Shown here: one piece after another, positions 1 to 11,099 of the stretch
Layout: each line of letters starts with the position of its first letter
Numbering within the stretch: position 1 is the first letter of the stretch
DNA from: Siphonodentalium dalli
Taxonomy: Eukaryota > Mollusca > Scaphopoda > Gadilida > Siphonodentaliidae
DNA length: 64,000 nucleotides
Assembly (NCBI GenBank): GCA_032622095.1
Contig: CP136063.1
Span: 25,298,987-25,362,986, forward strand
Direction: 5' to 3'
Made by a program: the position numbers and the translations under genes
The notes under the pieces: generated by a model
The model's input: the letters and a program-made list of their open reading frames with translations, nothing else
Databases searched by the model: none
Told to the model about the DNA's origin: nothing

Positions 1-127
1 TGCAGCGTACGTTACTTCACAAGAGGAGGAGACGGTTCCAAAATTAATAGATTGTGAAGGGAAGACTGAGGCAACGATAACTATACACGAGTATGACATA
101 AGTAACGGATATTATCGACAACGAAAT

Positions 128-331
128 GTGACGTCTTATTGTGTTATATCCAACAGGTTTCCGATGAATGGCAACAAGCCATATTTCCGACTAAATCCTG
201 AAAAACAACAAACAAAACTAACAAATCATCTTCAAGACAAACTTAAAAACACTGATTACATGAGGACAGGCTCTTCTCAGAGAAAAGGTGGCACCCGGCC
301 ATCTTATGTTTCAGTGGTGTATGGACCATAA
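128..331. repeat. Fragment related to a foldback MITE, repeated in each unit
   Basis: The segment containing ATGAATGGCAACAAGCCATA, followed by a run ending in AATCCTGAAAA, recurs at 3811 and 7843. It resembles one arm of the foldback element at 25,573-25,777 and a fragment near 24,490. A 67-codon frame is open in all three copies. Its relation to a hairpin element and the absence of any recognisable domain make coding unlikely. Confidence 0.5.
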
Positions 332-400
332 ACTTGAACTGTCGTTTAAGGACATCTTAAAGGATACATTTTTCACATCCATTGAAAATAATGTTGAAAA

Positions 401-868
401 CGAGCGTCGCACAGCAACTGCATTTATCCCGTCGGGTCGCTAAAACATGACAGCTAGAGAGACACGTTTGCATTTGTTTACCAAAACTAAGAATAGAACC
501 AAAACAAGATCACGTGCCCGATTGTGTCAGTTGCTAAATAAAGATGTGATGGATCACGCGGATCGATACACAAATTCCATTGGTGGGATTAACATGCAGT
601 ACTATATGATCATTAATAAGATTTAATAAGGCAACATCTGCCTGGTAATTTATTCGCAAGGTTACCAAAAACTCTCAGTAGCATCAGGGTAATATAATAT
701 AACCAAGGCTCTGATCGTTCTCAGTAAATCGGGAGAGCAGAACTATATCGCCGGAGGCACGTGATCAAGTCGTTAGAGGGCCAAGGTCTTTTCGCAAGAT
801 TCGAAAATTGGGGAAAGTATGTTTTTGTTAGAGCTCTCCGTTTTTTTGTATTTTGCCCGTCTTCCACG
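401..868 (+). mobile_element. 5' leader of SGNH/YR element, copy 1
   Basis: Homology among the copies inside the units (401, 4084 and ~8121) and the deleted copy at 15,142 begins at the word CGAGCGTCGC. Upstream sequence in copies 1-3 is unrelated to that of the deleted copy, so this is either the true left end of the element or its first base inside a terminal repeat. The leader runs to the SGNH start codon and has no long frame of its own. Confidence 0.6.
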
Positions 869-1508
869 ATGGTTCGTGTGCTCGTTCTCGGCCATTCTTT
901 TGTTAATCGTCTGGGGTGCCATTTATACGGAGGGCCAAGGTGCAGGACATTCCCCAAATGGACCAATTTCGCCTGCAAGTTGAACATTAGTTCTCATCGG
1001 CGTAATGATAACAGTCCTTTGCGACACGTGTGCGTCCGATTCCTGGGTCGTTCGGGGGCGACAGTACGGCAGTTAAGGGACGACTGCGAAGTAAAGAGAA
1101 CTCTTGAGCGTTTCCGTCCAGATTTAGTGGTGTTACAGGTGGGGGCAAATGACCTTTGTTCCCTGGGTCCGGAAGTGGTCGCCTGCGAGATAGACGAGTA
1201 TGTGACCCACCTGCGTGCACATTATGGAGTTTCGGCCGTCTTTGTGAACCGCCTATTTACACGCCGTACGATTTCACGCCGATTCTCTGCCATCACCTTA
1301 GACGTCCTTAACCAGCGGATTCAGACGACAAACGTTATGCTGGGTAACTACTTCGAAGGCCGACCCAGTACTCTGGCGCCAGACCCGACTCGAGAGGGCA
1401 GTCCGGTACTTCTTGGCGGACGGCGTCCATTTCAACCTTGGGGGGATGCAGAAGTATTACTGGGGCGTCCGCGGAGCATTGCTCTTTTTCCTCAATCACA
1501 ACTATTAA
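869..1508 (+). pseudogene. SGNH hydrolase-like gene of a YR retroelement, copy 1 (frameshifted)
   Basis: The chosen ATG at 869 begins the conserved block VRVLVLGHSF. The frame is also open upstream, but that sequence is leader. Visible SGNH/GDSL blocks are GHS with the nucleophile serine at residue 10, GAND in LQVGANDLCSL (block III), and a DGVH block V at 1419-1430. Block V lies in a different frame from blocks I-III, so there is a frameshift between about 1,340 and 1,395. The block V frame ends at TAA 1506-1508. Copy 3 carries the same shift, so it predates the unit duplication. SGNH domains are known in Ngaro-type and some other retroelements, where their role is unclear. Assignment to that element type rests on the recombinase downstream of copy 3. 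Confidence 0.8.
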
Positions 1509-1636
1509 ACATTAACCTTGTATGTTGTAAATTACAAGAATTGATAAACTTAAAGTTACTCAATCCGATTTTGCTGGTCCCCATATCATCAGATACCAAC
1601 AACAATTATGACACCCAGAATGGGGATAAAGTAGTC

Positions 1637-2641
1637 CCCTGCGAACCGTTCGAGGTTCGGTTCGATTCGAAACCGCCGAGATGATTCGGTCCGGTTCGAA
1701 ACCTTATACTGGATTCATTTATATTGAACCTTTTCTTTAGTCCCGCAAAATGGGCAAATTTTACGTACTGGGAATTGTATATTGATTATATACCGTATAT
1801 TGATTGGTTTACATACAACTGTGTGATACTATGATTTTATGTTTACATTTGACATAATTAATTTGATCATTACTCACTGGGTGATATTTCATTTTGGCAT
1901 AACTTTATTCCATTCTCGCTAAACTAATAGCCAATAAGTTATGATTATTGATGAATACAGATCGAACAAGCTTTTTTTAATTCCGTAAACTGGCTGAAAC
2001 TGAATAGGTATATCCCGGGCAGCACTGGGATTCAACCAATCACAGTGAGGAGAAGGTGTGGTCATTGTTTATCAGCATAAATGATTGACATGATTATGTA
2101 GCCTGGTGTGCTTTGTCTTGTGACACATAATTGCTACAACACGACATCAGCACGCTTCGATCTTTGTCATGTGTTGTCACAGTTATATATTGACGAGCCT
2201 GTTAATAGTTACTGAGTGTCGACATTACAATAATAATATGCCGTACGGGTACTTAATTTATTCACAAGATAAAATTCACCCTGCACAGTGCTGATTATGG
2301 GACCCTACGTACATGTATGTTACTTTACCGATAAAAAATCATATTCGCTTGCAAAAACAGAAAATATCAGAACACAAAATGCGTAGATTTGAAACCAAAG
2401 TCGCAAACGAATAAACAGACTACCCATCTCCAATATAAAATAATTCTTTGTTGTGTAGTTATCTTATAGCTGTGTAGATGGGCAATAATTAAATAACCGT
2501 TGATTTTACTATAATATTGTCCACTCTATCCCTAGTCTACAACAACAAGGTCGGTGTTTGGATTCGAGGTTCGAATCGATTCGAAACCGAGACGATTCAG
2601 TTTCAAAGTTCGGTTCGACCTAAAATTTAAGGTTCGCAGGG
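1637..2641. mobile_element. TIR element with CCCTGCGAACC ends, copy 1
   Basis: The segment starts CCCTGCGAACC and ends GGTTCGCAGGG, an 11-bp perfect inverted repeat. Next to both ends lie clusters of TTCGATTCGAAACC-like words. No transposase frame is present. A clean target duplication is not visible: related but non-identical GGATAAAG words lie on both sides, and a short AAATTACAAG..GATAAACT block occurs on each side. The superfamily is undecided. The same element is in unit copy 2 at 5599-6621. Confidence 0.7.
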
Positions 2642-3683
2642 CCCTAGGATAAAGATAAATATATAACAAATTACAAGGATGGATAAACTCAATGATTAAA
2701 GTATTATACTGATCTGTTCAATCAGGGGTTTACATAGAGCAATTTTATCGATTACAGACAATTAAGCGACCGAGCCCCAGTGTCTAGTTAACCAATGTCG
2801 TTATTAGATCTGCATGGAACATGATCAGAAAACATTTTCCATGGGACAGATTCTCAGACTCTGCTTGGATCAGAAAACTCTGGGATTCTTCTGTTGTGTC
2901 AGAACTTCATACGGTTTTCCAGAAAATTTAAAGACATATTATGGACTTGTTCAGGTGCATTAAATTGTTAAGTTAGTATTCAGGCGGTATGCCAGCTGGA
3001 GGAATATAGCATTCTACTACATCGCCAAAAATCTCAAACAGATCGACCGTACCACCCAATAGAAACATCATCTGAACTATGCTCAATTGTAAATATTTAC
3101 TTCTCGATTCGGGACGCAACTATCGGCGACAAAGTAACGAAAACGATTTTGCCATCAAGAGTCACTGAATTTAATTTATATATAATAATGGCGGTGTGTG
3201 TTATTCAGTTTGGATTTAAGATTTGTAAAAATAACTACATGTACTTTGAGCAAGATATTCTCCATTTCTATTGGTTCACTCTACCGGAGTGTTTAATATC
3301 ACTTTAAGAGGATATTGTAAGAGATATCCAGCTCGAAAACATATACATACGAAAACACAGGAAATGTTTAACTTCCTCACGTGGTCAGGCTCGTAAGAAG
3401 AAAAACAGTCGTAATTATCATAATTACCATGCTTCCATTTACTGCAGAAAAAAGGTACAGCACATAAGTTCCAGCCAGAGGTGACAGAAATTCTAAAAAA
3501 CAAACAACCCGACTTCACAAAGTTACGAAAACTTGGAGATCACAAAAATAACCAACTGACAGTAGCACCCAAAGTAAGTGTACATGTATATTTAAATGCA
3601 CACGAAATCCGGACATGTCTGGGACCAAATTTTTAGCAGCACTGGTAACTTGTGACTTGATTTCAACAGAAGACGAGAAAAAC
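2642..3683. other. Unit spacer, no recognised gene
   Basis: AT-rich spacer shared by unit copies 1 and 2 (the counterpart is 6622-7715). It has short frames such as 80 codons on the minus strand at 3276-3518, which is preserved in the other copy because the copies are recent. I see no domain and no element ends. Confidence 0.5.
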
Positions 3684-4551
3684 TGCAGCGTACGTTACTT
3701 CACAAGAGGAGGAGACGGTTCCAAAATTAATAGATTGTGAAGGGAAAACTGAGGCAGCGATAACTACACACGAGTATGACATAAGTAACGGATATTATCG
3801 ACAACGAAATGTGACGTCTTATTGTGTTATATCCAACAGGTTTCCGATGAATGGCAACAAGCCATATTTCCGACTAAATCCTGAAAAACAACAAACAAAA
3901 CTAACAAATCATCTTCAAGACAAACTTAAAAACACTGATTACATGAGGACAGGCTCTTCTCAGAGAAAAGGTGGCACCCGGCCATCTTATGTTTCAGTGG
4001 TGTATGGACCATAGACTTGAACTGTCGTTTAAGGACATTTTAAAGGATACATTTTTCACATCCATTGAAAATAATGTTGAAAACGAGCATCGCACAGCGA
4101 CCGCATTTATCCCGTCGGGTCGCTAAAACATGACAGCTAGAGAGACACGTTTGCATTTGTTTACCAAAACTAAGAATAGAACCAAAACAAGATCACGTGC
4201 CCGATTGTGTCAGTTGCTAAATAAAGATTTGATGGATCACGCGGATCGATACACAAATTCCATTGGTGGGATTAACATGCAGTACTATATGATCATTAAT
4301 AAGATTTAATAAGGCAACATCTGCCTGGTAATTTATTCGCAAGGTTACCAAAAACTCTCAGTAGCATCAGGGTAATATAATATAACCAAGGCTCTGATCG
4401 TTCTCAGTAAATCGGGAGAGCAGAACTATATCGCCGGAGGCACGTGATCAAGTCGTTAGAGGGCCAAGGTCTTTTCGCAAGATTCGAAAATTGTGGAAAG
4501 TATGTTTTTGTTGGAGCTCTCCGTTTTTTTGTATTTTGCCCGTCTTCCACG

Positions 4552-4698
4552 ATGGTTCGAGTGCTCGTTCTCGGCCATTCTTTTGTTAATCGTCTGGGGT
4601 GCCATTTGGATAAACAATTTGTAATGTATCCTTCGCTACAAAGAAAACTTTCAGTTACCAGACGCAAATCTTTTCTGCTTCAGCATTTTTATATCTAA
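4552..4698 (+). pseudogene. SGNH hydrolase-like gene, copy 2 (cut after ~19 codons)
   Basis: It matches copy 1 from the ATG through GHSFVNRLGCHL. Homology stops after 4607, where unrelated sequence begins, and the frame runs on to a stop at 4696-4698. The GAND and DGVH blocks are absent, so no SGNH function is possible. Unit homology resumes near 5,490. Confidence 0.8.
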
Positions 4699-4868
4699 GG
4701 ATATAGAACATGTACATGTATAAGGAGAAAAATTTGTGTCTTGTTTTTTCTCTTAATTCTACGATGTGCGAGATAAGAAGTATATAACCATTAGTTCATT
4801 CAGTGACAGAGATATAATTCCTATCATTGTAGGTAGATTCTCTAAGTGGGAAGCTACACCAACTCTTA

Positions 4869-4950
4869 TATCCAGTGCAAGTCAGTCAGCACTCCGCAGC
4901 CCATTCTTATATCCAGTGCAAGTCAGTCAGCACTGCGCAGCCCATTACAC
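4869..4950. repeat. ~46-bp tandem duplication
   Basis: Two adjacent copies of a segment containing TCCAGTGCAAGTCAGTCAGC, differing at a few bases. It lies in the foreign insert of unit copy 2, just upstream of the Myb/SANT-like exon. Confidence 0.8.
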
Positions 4951-5024
4951 TCTTTATTTTGATCATTTATTTCTTAAGATGGTTATATCTGTTTTATTTT
5001 GTCAACATGTTCATTATCTTGTAG

Positions 5025-5230
5025 ATGGGAAAAGTAAAATATGCAAAGAGACGTGGACTGACCATGAAAATGAGGTGTTTTGGTCTTTACTTGAAGAATC
5101 ATTAAAGAAAAAGACTGTGCCAAAAAGTCATCTATTACAACAAGTTGCTGATGCATTTAATAGCAGCAGGACCATAGCTCAACTGAGGACAAGATGTCAT
5201 AATATTAATAACAAGAAACACAACTTCTAG
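5025..5230 (+). pseudogene. Myb/SANT-like DNA-binding exon fragment
   Basis: After a splice-acceptor-like TTATCTTGTAG at about 5014-5024, an open frame encodes KETWTDHENEVFW followed by a basic stretch, SSRTIAQLRTRCHNI, and a stop at 5228-5230. The pattern of W, acidic residues, aromatic and then RT.AQ.RTR is that of the Myb/SANT-like domain found in many animal transposon-associated and regulatory proteins. Only one exon-sized piece is here, inside sequence that replaces most of the SGNH gene of unit copy 2. The frame is also open upstream to 4766, but that part shows no domain. It is probably a transposed fragment. I cannot say whether it is transcribed. Confidence 0.5.
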
Positions 5231-5598
5231 ATTTTTCCTTCATATTTAGCTCAACAAATCAAGATATGCTATTGCCTCAAGCCTCTGTGTGTGCATAAAA
5301 TACTTCCTTTAGATAGAAGATACAAGGCATGGGTAACAAATCATGTCAAAGATTAAAATGGTAATAATCGAATCAGAATCGATCGCTGAACATTTAGTTT
5401 TATAAGGAGTATAACATATCATCTGTAAAATTGCAAGAAAATAGTAACACAATGAAAATTAGAATGGGGATAAATATAAGTATATTTAACTAATTACAAG
5501 GATTGATAAACTTAAAGGTACTCAATCCGATTTTGATGGTCCCCATATCATCAGATACCAACAACAATTATGACACCCAGAATGGGGATAAAGTAGTC

Positions 5599-6621
5599 CC
5601 CTGCGAACCGTTCGAGGTTCGGTTCGATTCGAAACTGCCGAGATGATTCGGTCCGGTTCGAAACCTTAGACTGGATTCATTTATATTGAACCTTTTCTTT
5701 AGTCCCGCAAAATGGGCAAATTTTACGTACTGGGAATTGTTTATTGATTATATACCGTATATTGATTGGTTTACATACAACTGTGTGATACTATGATTTT
5801 ATGTTTACATTTGACATAATTAATTTGATCATTACTCACTGGGTGATATTTCATTTTGGCATAACTTTATTCCATTCTCGCTAAACTAATAGCCAATAGG
5901 GCTATGATTATTGATGAATACAGATCGAACAAGCTTTTTTTAATTCCGTAAACTGGCTGAAACTGAATAGGTATATCCCGGGCAGCTCTTATGTGTCAAC
6001 AATGGGATTCAACCAATCACAGTGAGGAGAAGGTGTGGTCATTGTTTATCAGCATAAATGATTGACATGATTATGTAGCCTGGTGTGCTTTGTCTTGTGA
6101 CACATAATTGCTACAACACGACATCAGCACGCTTCGATCTTTGTCGTGTGTTGTCACAGTTATATATTGACGAGTCTGTTAATAGTTACTGAGTGTCGAC
6201 ATTACAATAATAATATGCCGTACGGGTACTTAATTTATTCACAAGATAAAATTCACCCTGCACAGTGCTGATTTTGGGACCCTACGTACATGTATGTTAC
6301 TTTACCGATAAAAAATCATATTCGCTTGCAAAAACAGAAAATATCAGAACACAAAATGCGTAGATTTGAAACCAAAGTCGCAAACGAATAAACAGACTAC
6401 CCATCTCCAATATAAAATAATTCTTTGTTGTGTAGTTATCTTATAGCTGTGTAGATGGGCAATAATTAAATAACCGTTGATTTTACTATAATAATGTCCA
6501 CTCTATCCCTAGTCTACAACAACAAGGTCGGTGTTTGGATTCGAGGTTCGATTCGATTCGAAACCGAGACGATGATTCGGTTTCAAAGTTCGGTTCGACC
6601 TAAAATTTAAGGTTCGCAGGG
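5599..6621. mobile_element. TIR element with CCCTGCGAACC ends, copy 2
   Basis: Counterpart of 1637-2641 with the same 11-bp inverted ends and small indels. No protein frame is recognised. Confidence 0.7.
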
Positions 6622-6657
6622 CCCTAGGATAAAGATAAATATATAACAAATTACAAG

Positions 6658-6786
6658 GATGGATAAACTCAATGATTAAAGTATTATAATGATCTGTTCA
6701 ATGAGGGGTTTACATAGAGCAATGGATAAACTCAATGATTAAAGTATTATACTGATCTGTTCAATCAGGGGTTTACATAGAGCAAT
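6658..6786. repeat. 64-bp tandem duplication
   Basis: Two adjacent copies of a block that begins GGATAAACTCAATGATTAAA and ends in TTTACATAGAGCAAT. They differ at two bases. Unit copy 1 has a single copy, so the duplication followed the unit duplication. Confidence 0.9.
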
Positions 6787-7715
6787 TTTATCGATTACAG
6801 ACTATTAAGCGACCGAGCCCCAGTGTCTAGTTAACCAATGTCGTTATTAGATCTGCATGGAACTTGATCAGAAAACATTTTCCATGGGACAGATTCTCAG
6901 ACTCTGCTTGGATCAGAAAACTCTGGGATTCTTCTGTTGTGTCAGAACTTCATACGGTTTTCCAGAAAATTTAAAGACATATTATGGACTTGTTCAGGTG
7001 CATTACATTGTTAAGTTAGTATTCAGGCGGTATGTCAGCTGGAGGAATATAGCATTCTACTACATCGCCAAAAATCTCAAACAGATCGACCGTACCACCC
7101 AATAGAAAACATCATCTGAACTATGCTCAATTGTAAATATTTACTTCTCGATTCGGGACGCAACTATCGGCGACAAAGTAACGAAAACGATTTTGCCATC
7201 AAGAGTCACTGAATTTAATTTATATATAATAATGGCGGTGTGTGTTATTCAGTTTGGATTTAAGATTTGTAAAAATAACTACTTTGAGCAAGATATTCTC
7301 CATTTCTATTGGTTCACTCTACCGGAGTGTTTAATATCACTTTAAGAGGATATTGAAAGAGATATCCAGCTCGAAAACATATACATACGAAAACACAGGA
7401 AATGTTTAACTTCCTCACGTGGTCAGGCTCGTAAGAAGAAAAACAGTCGTAATTATCATAATTACCATGCTTCCATTTACTGCAGAAAAAAGGTACAGCA
7501 CATAAGTTCCAGCCAGAGGTAACAGAAATTCGAAAAATCAAACAACCTGACTTCACAAAGTTACGAAAACTTGGAGATCACAAAAAAAACCAACAGACAG
7601 TAGCACCCAAAGTAAGTGTATAATTAAATGCACACGAAATCCGGACATGTGTGGGACCAAATTTTTAGCAGCACTGGTAACTTGTGATTTGATTTCAACA
7701 GAAGACGAGAAAAAC

Positions 7716-9240
7716 TGCAGCGTACGTTACTTCACAAGAGGAGGAGACGGTTCCAAAATTAATAGATTGTGAAGGGAAGACTGAGGCAGCGATAACTACA
7801 CACGAGTATGACATAAGTAACGGATATTATCGACAACGAAATGTGACGTCTTATTGTGTTATATCCAACAGGTTTCCGATGAATGGCAACAAGCCATATT
7901 TCCGACTAAATCCTGAAAAACAACAAACAAAACTAACAAATCATCTTCAAGACAAACTTAAAAACACTGATTACATGAGGACAGGCTCTTCTCAGAGAAA
8001 AGGTGGCACCCGGTCATCTTATGTTTCAGTGGTGTATGGACCATAAACTTGAACTGTCGTTTAAGGACATCTTAAAGGATACATTTTTCACATCCATTGA
8101 AAATAATGTTGAAAACGAGCGTCGCACAGCGACCGCATTTATCCCGTCGGGTCGCTAAAACATGACAGCTAGAGAGACACGTTTGCATTTGTTTACCAAA
8201 ACTAAGAATAGAACCAAAACAAGATCACGTGCCCGATTGTGTCAGTTGCTAAATAAAGATTTGAAGGATCACGCGGATCGATACACAAATTCCATTGGTG
8301 GGATTAACATGCAGTACTATATGATCATTAATAAGATTTAATAAGGCAACATCTGCCTGGTAATTTATTCGCAAGGTTACCAAAAACTCTCAGTAGCATC
8401 AGGGTAATATAAGATAACCAAGGCTCTGATCGTTATCAGTAAATCGGGAGAGCAGAACTATATCGCCGGAGGCACGTGATCAAGTCGTTAGAGGGCCAAG
8501 GTCTTTTCGCAAGATTCGAAAATTGGGGAAAGTATGTTTTTGTTAGAGCTCTCCGTTTTTTTGTATTTTGCCCGTCTTCCACGATGGTTCGTGTGCTCGT
8601 TCTCGGCCATTCTTTTGTTAATCGTCTGGGGTCCCATTTATACGGAGGGCCAAGGTGCAGAACATTCCCCAAATGGACCAATTTCGCCCGCAAGTTGAAC
8701 ATTAGTTCTCATCGGCATAATGATAACAGTACTTTGCGACATGTGTGCGTCAGGTTCCTGGGTCGTTCGGGGGCGACAGTACGGCAGTTAAGGGGCGACT
8801 GCGAAGTAAAGAGAACTCTTGAGCGTTTCCGTCCAGATTTAGTGGTGTTACAGGTGGGGGCAAATGACCTTTGTTCCCTGGGTCCGGAAGTGGTCGCCTG
8901 CAAGATAGACGAGTATGTGACCCACCTGCGTGCACATTATGGAGTTTAGGCCGTCTTTGTGAACCGCCTATTTACATGCCGCACAATTTCACGCCGATTC
9001 TCTGCCATCACCTTAGACGTCCTTAACCAGCGGATTCAGACGACAAACGTTATGCTGGGTAACTACTTCGAAGGCCGACCCGGTACTCTGGTGCCAGACC
9101 CGACTCGAGAGGGCAGTCCGGTACTTCTTGGCGGACGGCGTCCATTTCAACCTTGGGGGGATGCAGAAGTATTACTGGGGCGTCCGCGGAGCATTGCTCT
9201 TTTTCCTCAATCACTACTAGTATTAAACATTAACGTTGTC
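7716..9240. repeat. Tandem unit copy 3 (3' truncated)
   Basis: Third direct copy. It matches copy 1 through the SGNH gene and diverges at about 9,240, where YR-element sequence not seen in copies 1 and 2 begins. Copy 3 may therefore be closest to the original insertion. Confidence 0.85.
8584..9220 (+). pseudogene. SGNH hydrolase-like gene, copy 3 (nonsense plus frameshift)
   Basis: It has the same blocks as copy 1: GHSF near the start, GAND, and DGVH in another frame. In addition a TCG serine codon has become TAG at 8947-8949. The block V frame ends at TAG 9218-9220. It shares the older frameshift with copy 1. The gene lies upstream of and on the same strand as the recombinase remnant at 9570-9931, the order expected if both belong to one element. 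Confidence 0.8.
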
Positions 9241-9569
9241 GTCACTGCTTATATCGATATTCTCGGGTCGTGGCAGGGGCTTTGCCCCTCAGTCACTCCT
9301 CCATGCCCTTTCGTCGGGTAGCATACCGATTGGGTGGGCCCCGGTTTTTTATTTTCCAGGGGAATACAGGTATAATTTTTATTTTCCAGGGGAATCCAGG
9401 TATATATATGTCACTTCTGTCCCTCCATAACTCGTCGTATTTAATATTTCCTTTCCTTAGGACGGCGCCACGCACCAATTCCCCTCGCTTCCCGTAAGAA
9501 TACAGGGTTCATACGAGTGCTTGTATATCTTGAAAGTGCTTAAATTTGGTTTTGGATTTTTCAAGCTCT
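9241..9569. other. Mixed transposon sequence between SGNH and YR genes
   Basis: It contains a TATTCTCGGGTCG word also found near 22,520, two copies of a TTATTTTCCAGGGGAAT-type 31-bp direct repeat at about 9,350-9,405, and a stretch at about 9,505-9,570 rich in CTTGAAAGT-like words. That last stretch resembles hAT terminal sequence at 44,127 and 50,664, and it appears to have replaced the 5' part of the recombinase gene. Confidence 0.5.
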
Positions 9570-9931
9570 TGAAAGTCATTGAATTGTCTCTCAAACAGAC
9601 AAACACGCTGTGTTCCCCATCGTATTCGCGTCGGGGCCAGCCGCACACCTATTTGCCCCATCGAGGCCATGCGCAGTACTTGCGCTTCCGAGGCGCTCAT
9701 CCTGGTCCCTTGTTTAGCTGGCCCGATGGCCGCCCTTTATTATATGGCCCCTTCGCCGCAGTGTTGCGAACGTGCCTCACCTATTGCGCTTTAGACCACA
9801 TCCTGATTAAGGCTCATAGTTTTCGGATTGGTGCGGCTTGCTGGGCGGCGGGGAGAGGGTATTCTGATGCCCAGATCCGGTTGATGGGGAGGTGGAAGTC
9901 AAATGCCTTTATGTCATACATCCGGGGTTGA
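9570..9931 (+). pseudogene. Tyrosine recombinase, C-terminal domain (5'-truncated, frameshifted)
   Basis: The C-terminal half of a phage-integrase-type tyrosine recombinase, as in DIRS/Ngaro retroelements and Cryptons. Visible signatures in order are LSLKQTNT; HRIRVGASRTPICPIEAMR in a second frame; LRFRGAHPGPLF; a basic AVLR helix; and the catalytic region HSFRIGA (H-x-x-R), GRWKSNAF (W in place of the second H) and a terminal Y in SYIRG. The first catalytic Arg lies upstream and is missing, because sequence before about 9,570 is foreign. At least one more frame change occurs near 9,675, between IEAMR and LRFRG. The stop is at 9929-9931. It would join, cut and integrate the cDNA circle in a YR element, but this copy is dead. 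Assignment to Ngaro rather than DIRS rests on the SGNH neighbour and is inference. Confidence 0.85.
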
Positions 9932-10680
9932 TACAGGTCCCTCTTGGTTTCACTTCGCCTGAGCGAGTGGAATATCGCACCCACACCCCGTTTGCATATT
10001 TTACATTTGTAACAGTCACTTATTGAGTCTGCCCGTTGTTTGAGCGCGGTCAGCCTTGCTTGCCTATTCCTCAATGTTATTATGTTATTCCTTACTGGCT
10101 TTCTAATAAAATTTGCAACCGAAACTGAGCGCTCGTGCTTCCTTTGCCCGGGGGCAGGCTAGTCGTTCCCTGTGGTGACAGGCTCTGTAGCACGTTGCTT
10201 GAGCGGGTGCGACAGGGGCTGTCATCCAGCTTTTCATCGCGACTTCAGATATAGTTTCACTGCGATTTCACCGGGAAATAGCTACCCCTTCCAGCCAGGA
10301 CTTAGTTGCGGCGGTGGGGACCTCCTCACTTCTCCCCTTCGGTTATTTGTCGTTCACTCCAGTGGTGGCCCCTGGGGCGCTTTGTTTGAGCAAGTGCTGC
10401 AGGGTACCGTCTCTCCACATCAAACCATTAATTCATTTTCATTTCGCCTCTGCGGAACTCTTGGCCCTTCGCTTGTGCGAGGTCCAGTTTTTATTATATG
10501 TCCCACCTTCCAGCACTCACCCCCCCTTTTTTGGTGGGATCGAAATGCATGCTCAGCATGCAGTTCGATTTTGGCGCATTGTGGGCCAAAAAAGGAAGAC
10601 GCGAAGCAAGCAATGGATAACTGGACAGTGAACATCCTACCAATAATTTCGCGACTACCTTTTTGATTAATAATTCATTA
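9932..10680 (+). mobile_element. 3' region of the SGNH/YR element, copy 3
   Basis: A non-coding tail that includes AATAAAATTTGC at about 10,106, a possible polyadenylation signal. A near-perfect hairpin at 10,539-10,569 has arms ATCGAAATGCATGC and GCATGCAGTTCGAT. The block from about 10,576 (GCGCATTGTGGGC) to TTAATAATTCATTAAAT is shared with the deleted copy at 15,697-15,807, which fixes the right end of homology at 10,682. A 164-codon frame across this region shows no domain and I do not call it. Confidence 0.65.
10539..10569. other. Hairpin in the YR-element tail
   Basis: Arms of 14 bases, ATCGAAATGCATGC and GCATGCAGTTCGAT, pair with one mismatch around a TCA loop. It is not present in the deleted copy at 15.1-15.8 kb. 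Confidence 0.8.
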
Positions 10681-10709
10681 AATGAAAGTGTCAATGACAC
10701 TGTATCTCA
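10681..10709. repeat. Palindromic motif AGTGTCAATGACACT
   Basis: A 15-bp palindrome with a free central base, flanked by AATGA and GTATCTC. It directly follows the shared right end of the YR element. The reverse complement of the same extended motif occurs twice at 61,571-61,710, next to a second YR element. Confidence 0.8.
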
Positions 10710-11099
10710 ACTTGGAAAGGGAATAATTTAATGTATTACAGTCAATGGAGCGATTAGGAATGTGGAAAGTTGAATGTCTAATACTAGTTTATAGACATGA
10801 AGAGAAAAGTAAAATCCAAGATGGCTGCTGACGGCCATGTCTTCGGCCGAATGACCCCAAAATGATTGTATCCCATCCACATGTCATCGTTAACATCCAT
10901 GACAAATTTTATGACGATCAGACTAAAGGTACGACTTGTAGCCCATGGTAAAGAATTTAGTCATACAAAGAGTAAAATCCAAGATGGCTGCTGGCGGCCA
11001 TGTTTTTTGGACAAATGACCCCAAAATGACTCGTACCCATCCACATGTCATTGTTAACATCCAGGACAAATTTTATGATGATCAGACTAAAAGTACGAC

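Larger units (their letters stand above)
1..3683. repeat. Tandem unit copy 1 (SGNH-element-bearing, ~3.7 kb)
   Basis: Base 1 aligns with base 3684 and with base 7716, so the window opens inside the first of three direct copies of a large unit. Spacing is 3,683 bp and then 4,032 bp. The copies are nearly identical over long stretches, with scattered substitutions. The differences are a Myb/SANT insert that replaces SGNH sequence in copy 2, a 64-bp tandem duplication near 6,660 in copy 2, and truncation of copy 3 near 9,240. The array probably continues upstream of the window. Alignment is by eye. Confidence 0.9.
3684..7715. repeat. Tandem unit copy 2 (~4.0 kb)
   Basis: Direct copy of 1-3683, longer for three reasons. 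SGNH sequence after 4607 is replaced by about 0.9 kb carrying a Myb/SANT-like exon. A 64-bp segment at about 6,660-6,790 is tandemly doubled. The TIR element is 1,023 rather than 1,005 bp. Confidence 0.9.

Noticed and set aside
2555-2600. tRNA gene (GGTTCGAATCG resembles a T-loop)
   Set aside because: The word is part of repeated TTCGATTCGAAACC sequence at the end of a TIR element, and no A box or cloverleaf could be laid out around it.
1637-2641. 8-bp target duplication for the CCCTGCGAACC element
   Set aside because: Bases outside the two ends differ (AGTAGTC against CCCTAGG), so I left the superfamily open despite the hAT-like look.
3276-3518. Conserved 80-codon minus-strand protein (also at 7314-7556)
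   Set aside because: Conservation between copies reflects recent duplication of the whole unit; changes are not biased to silent positions as far as I can see.
10172-10666. 164-codon protein downstream of the recombinase
   Set aside because: It covers the 3' tail and a hairpin of the YR element, has no domain, and is not preserved in the deleted copy.
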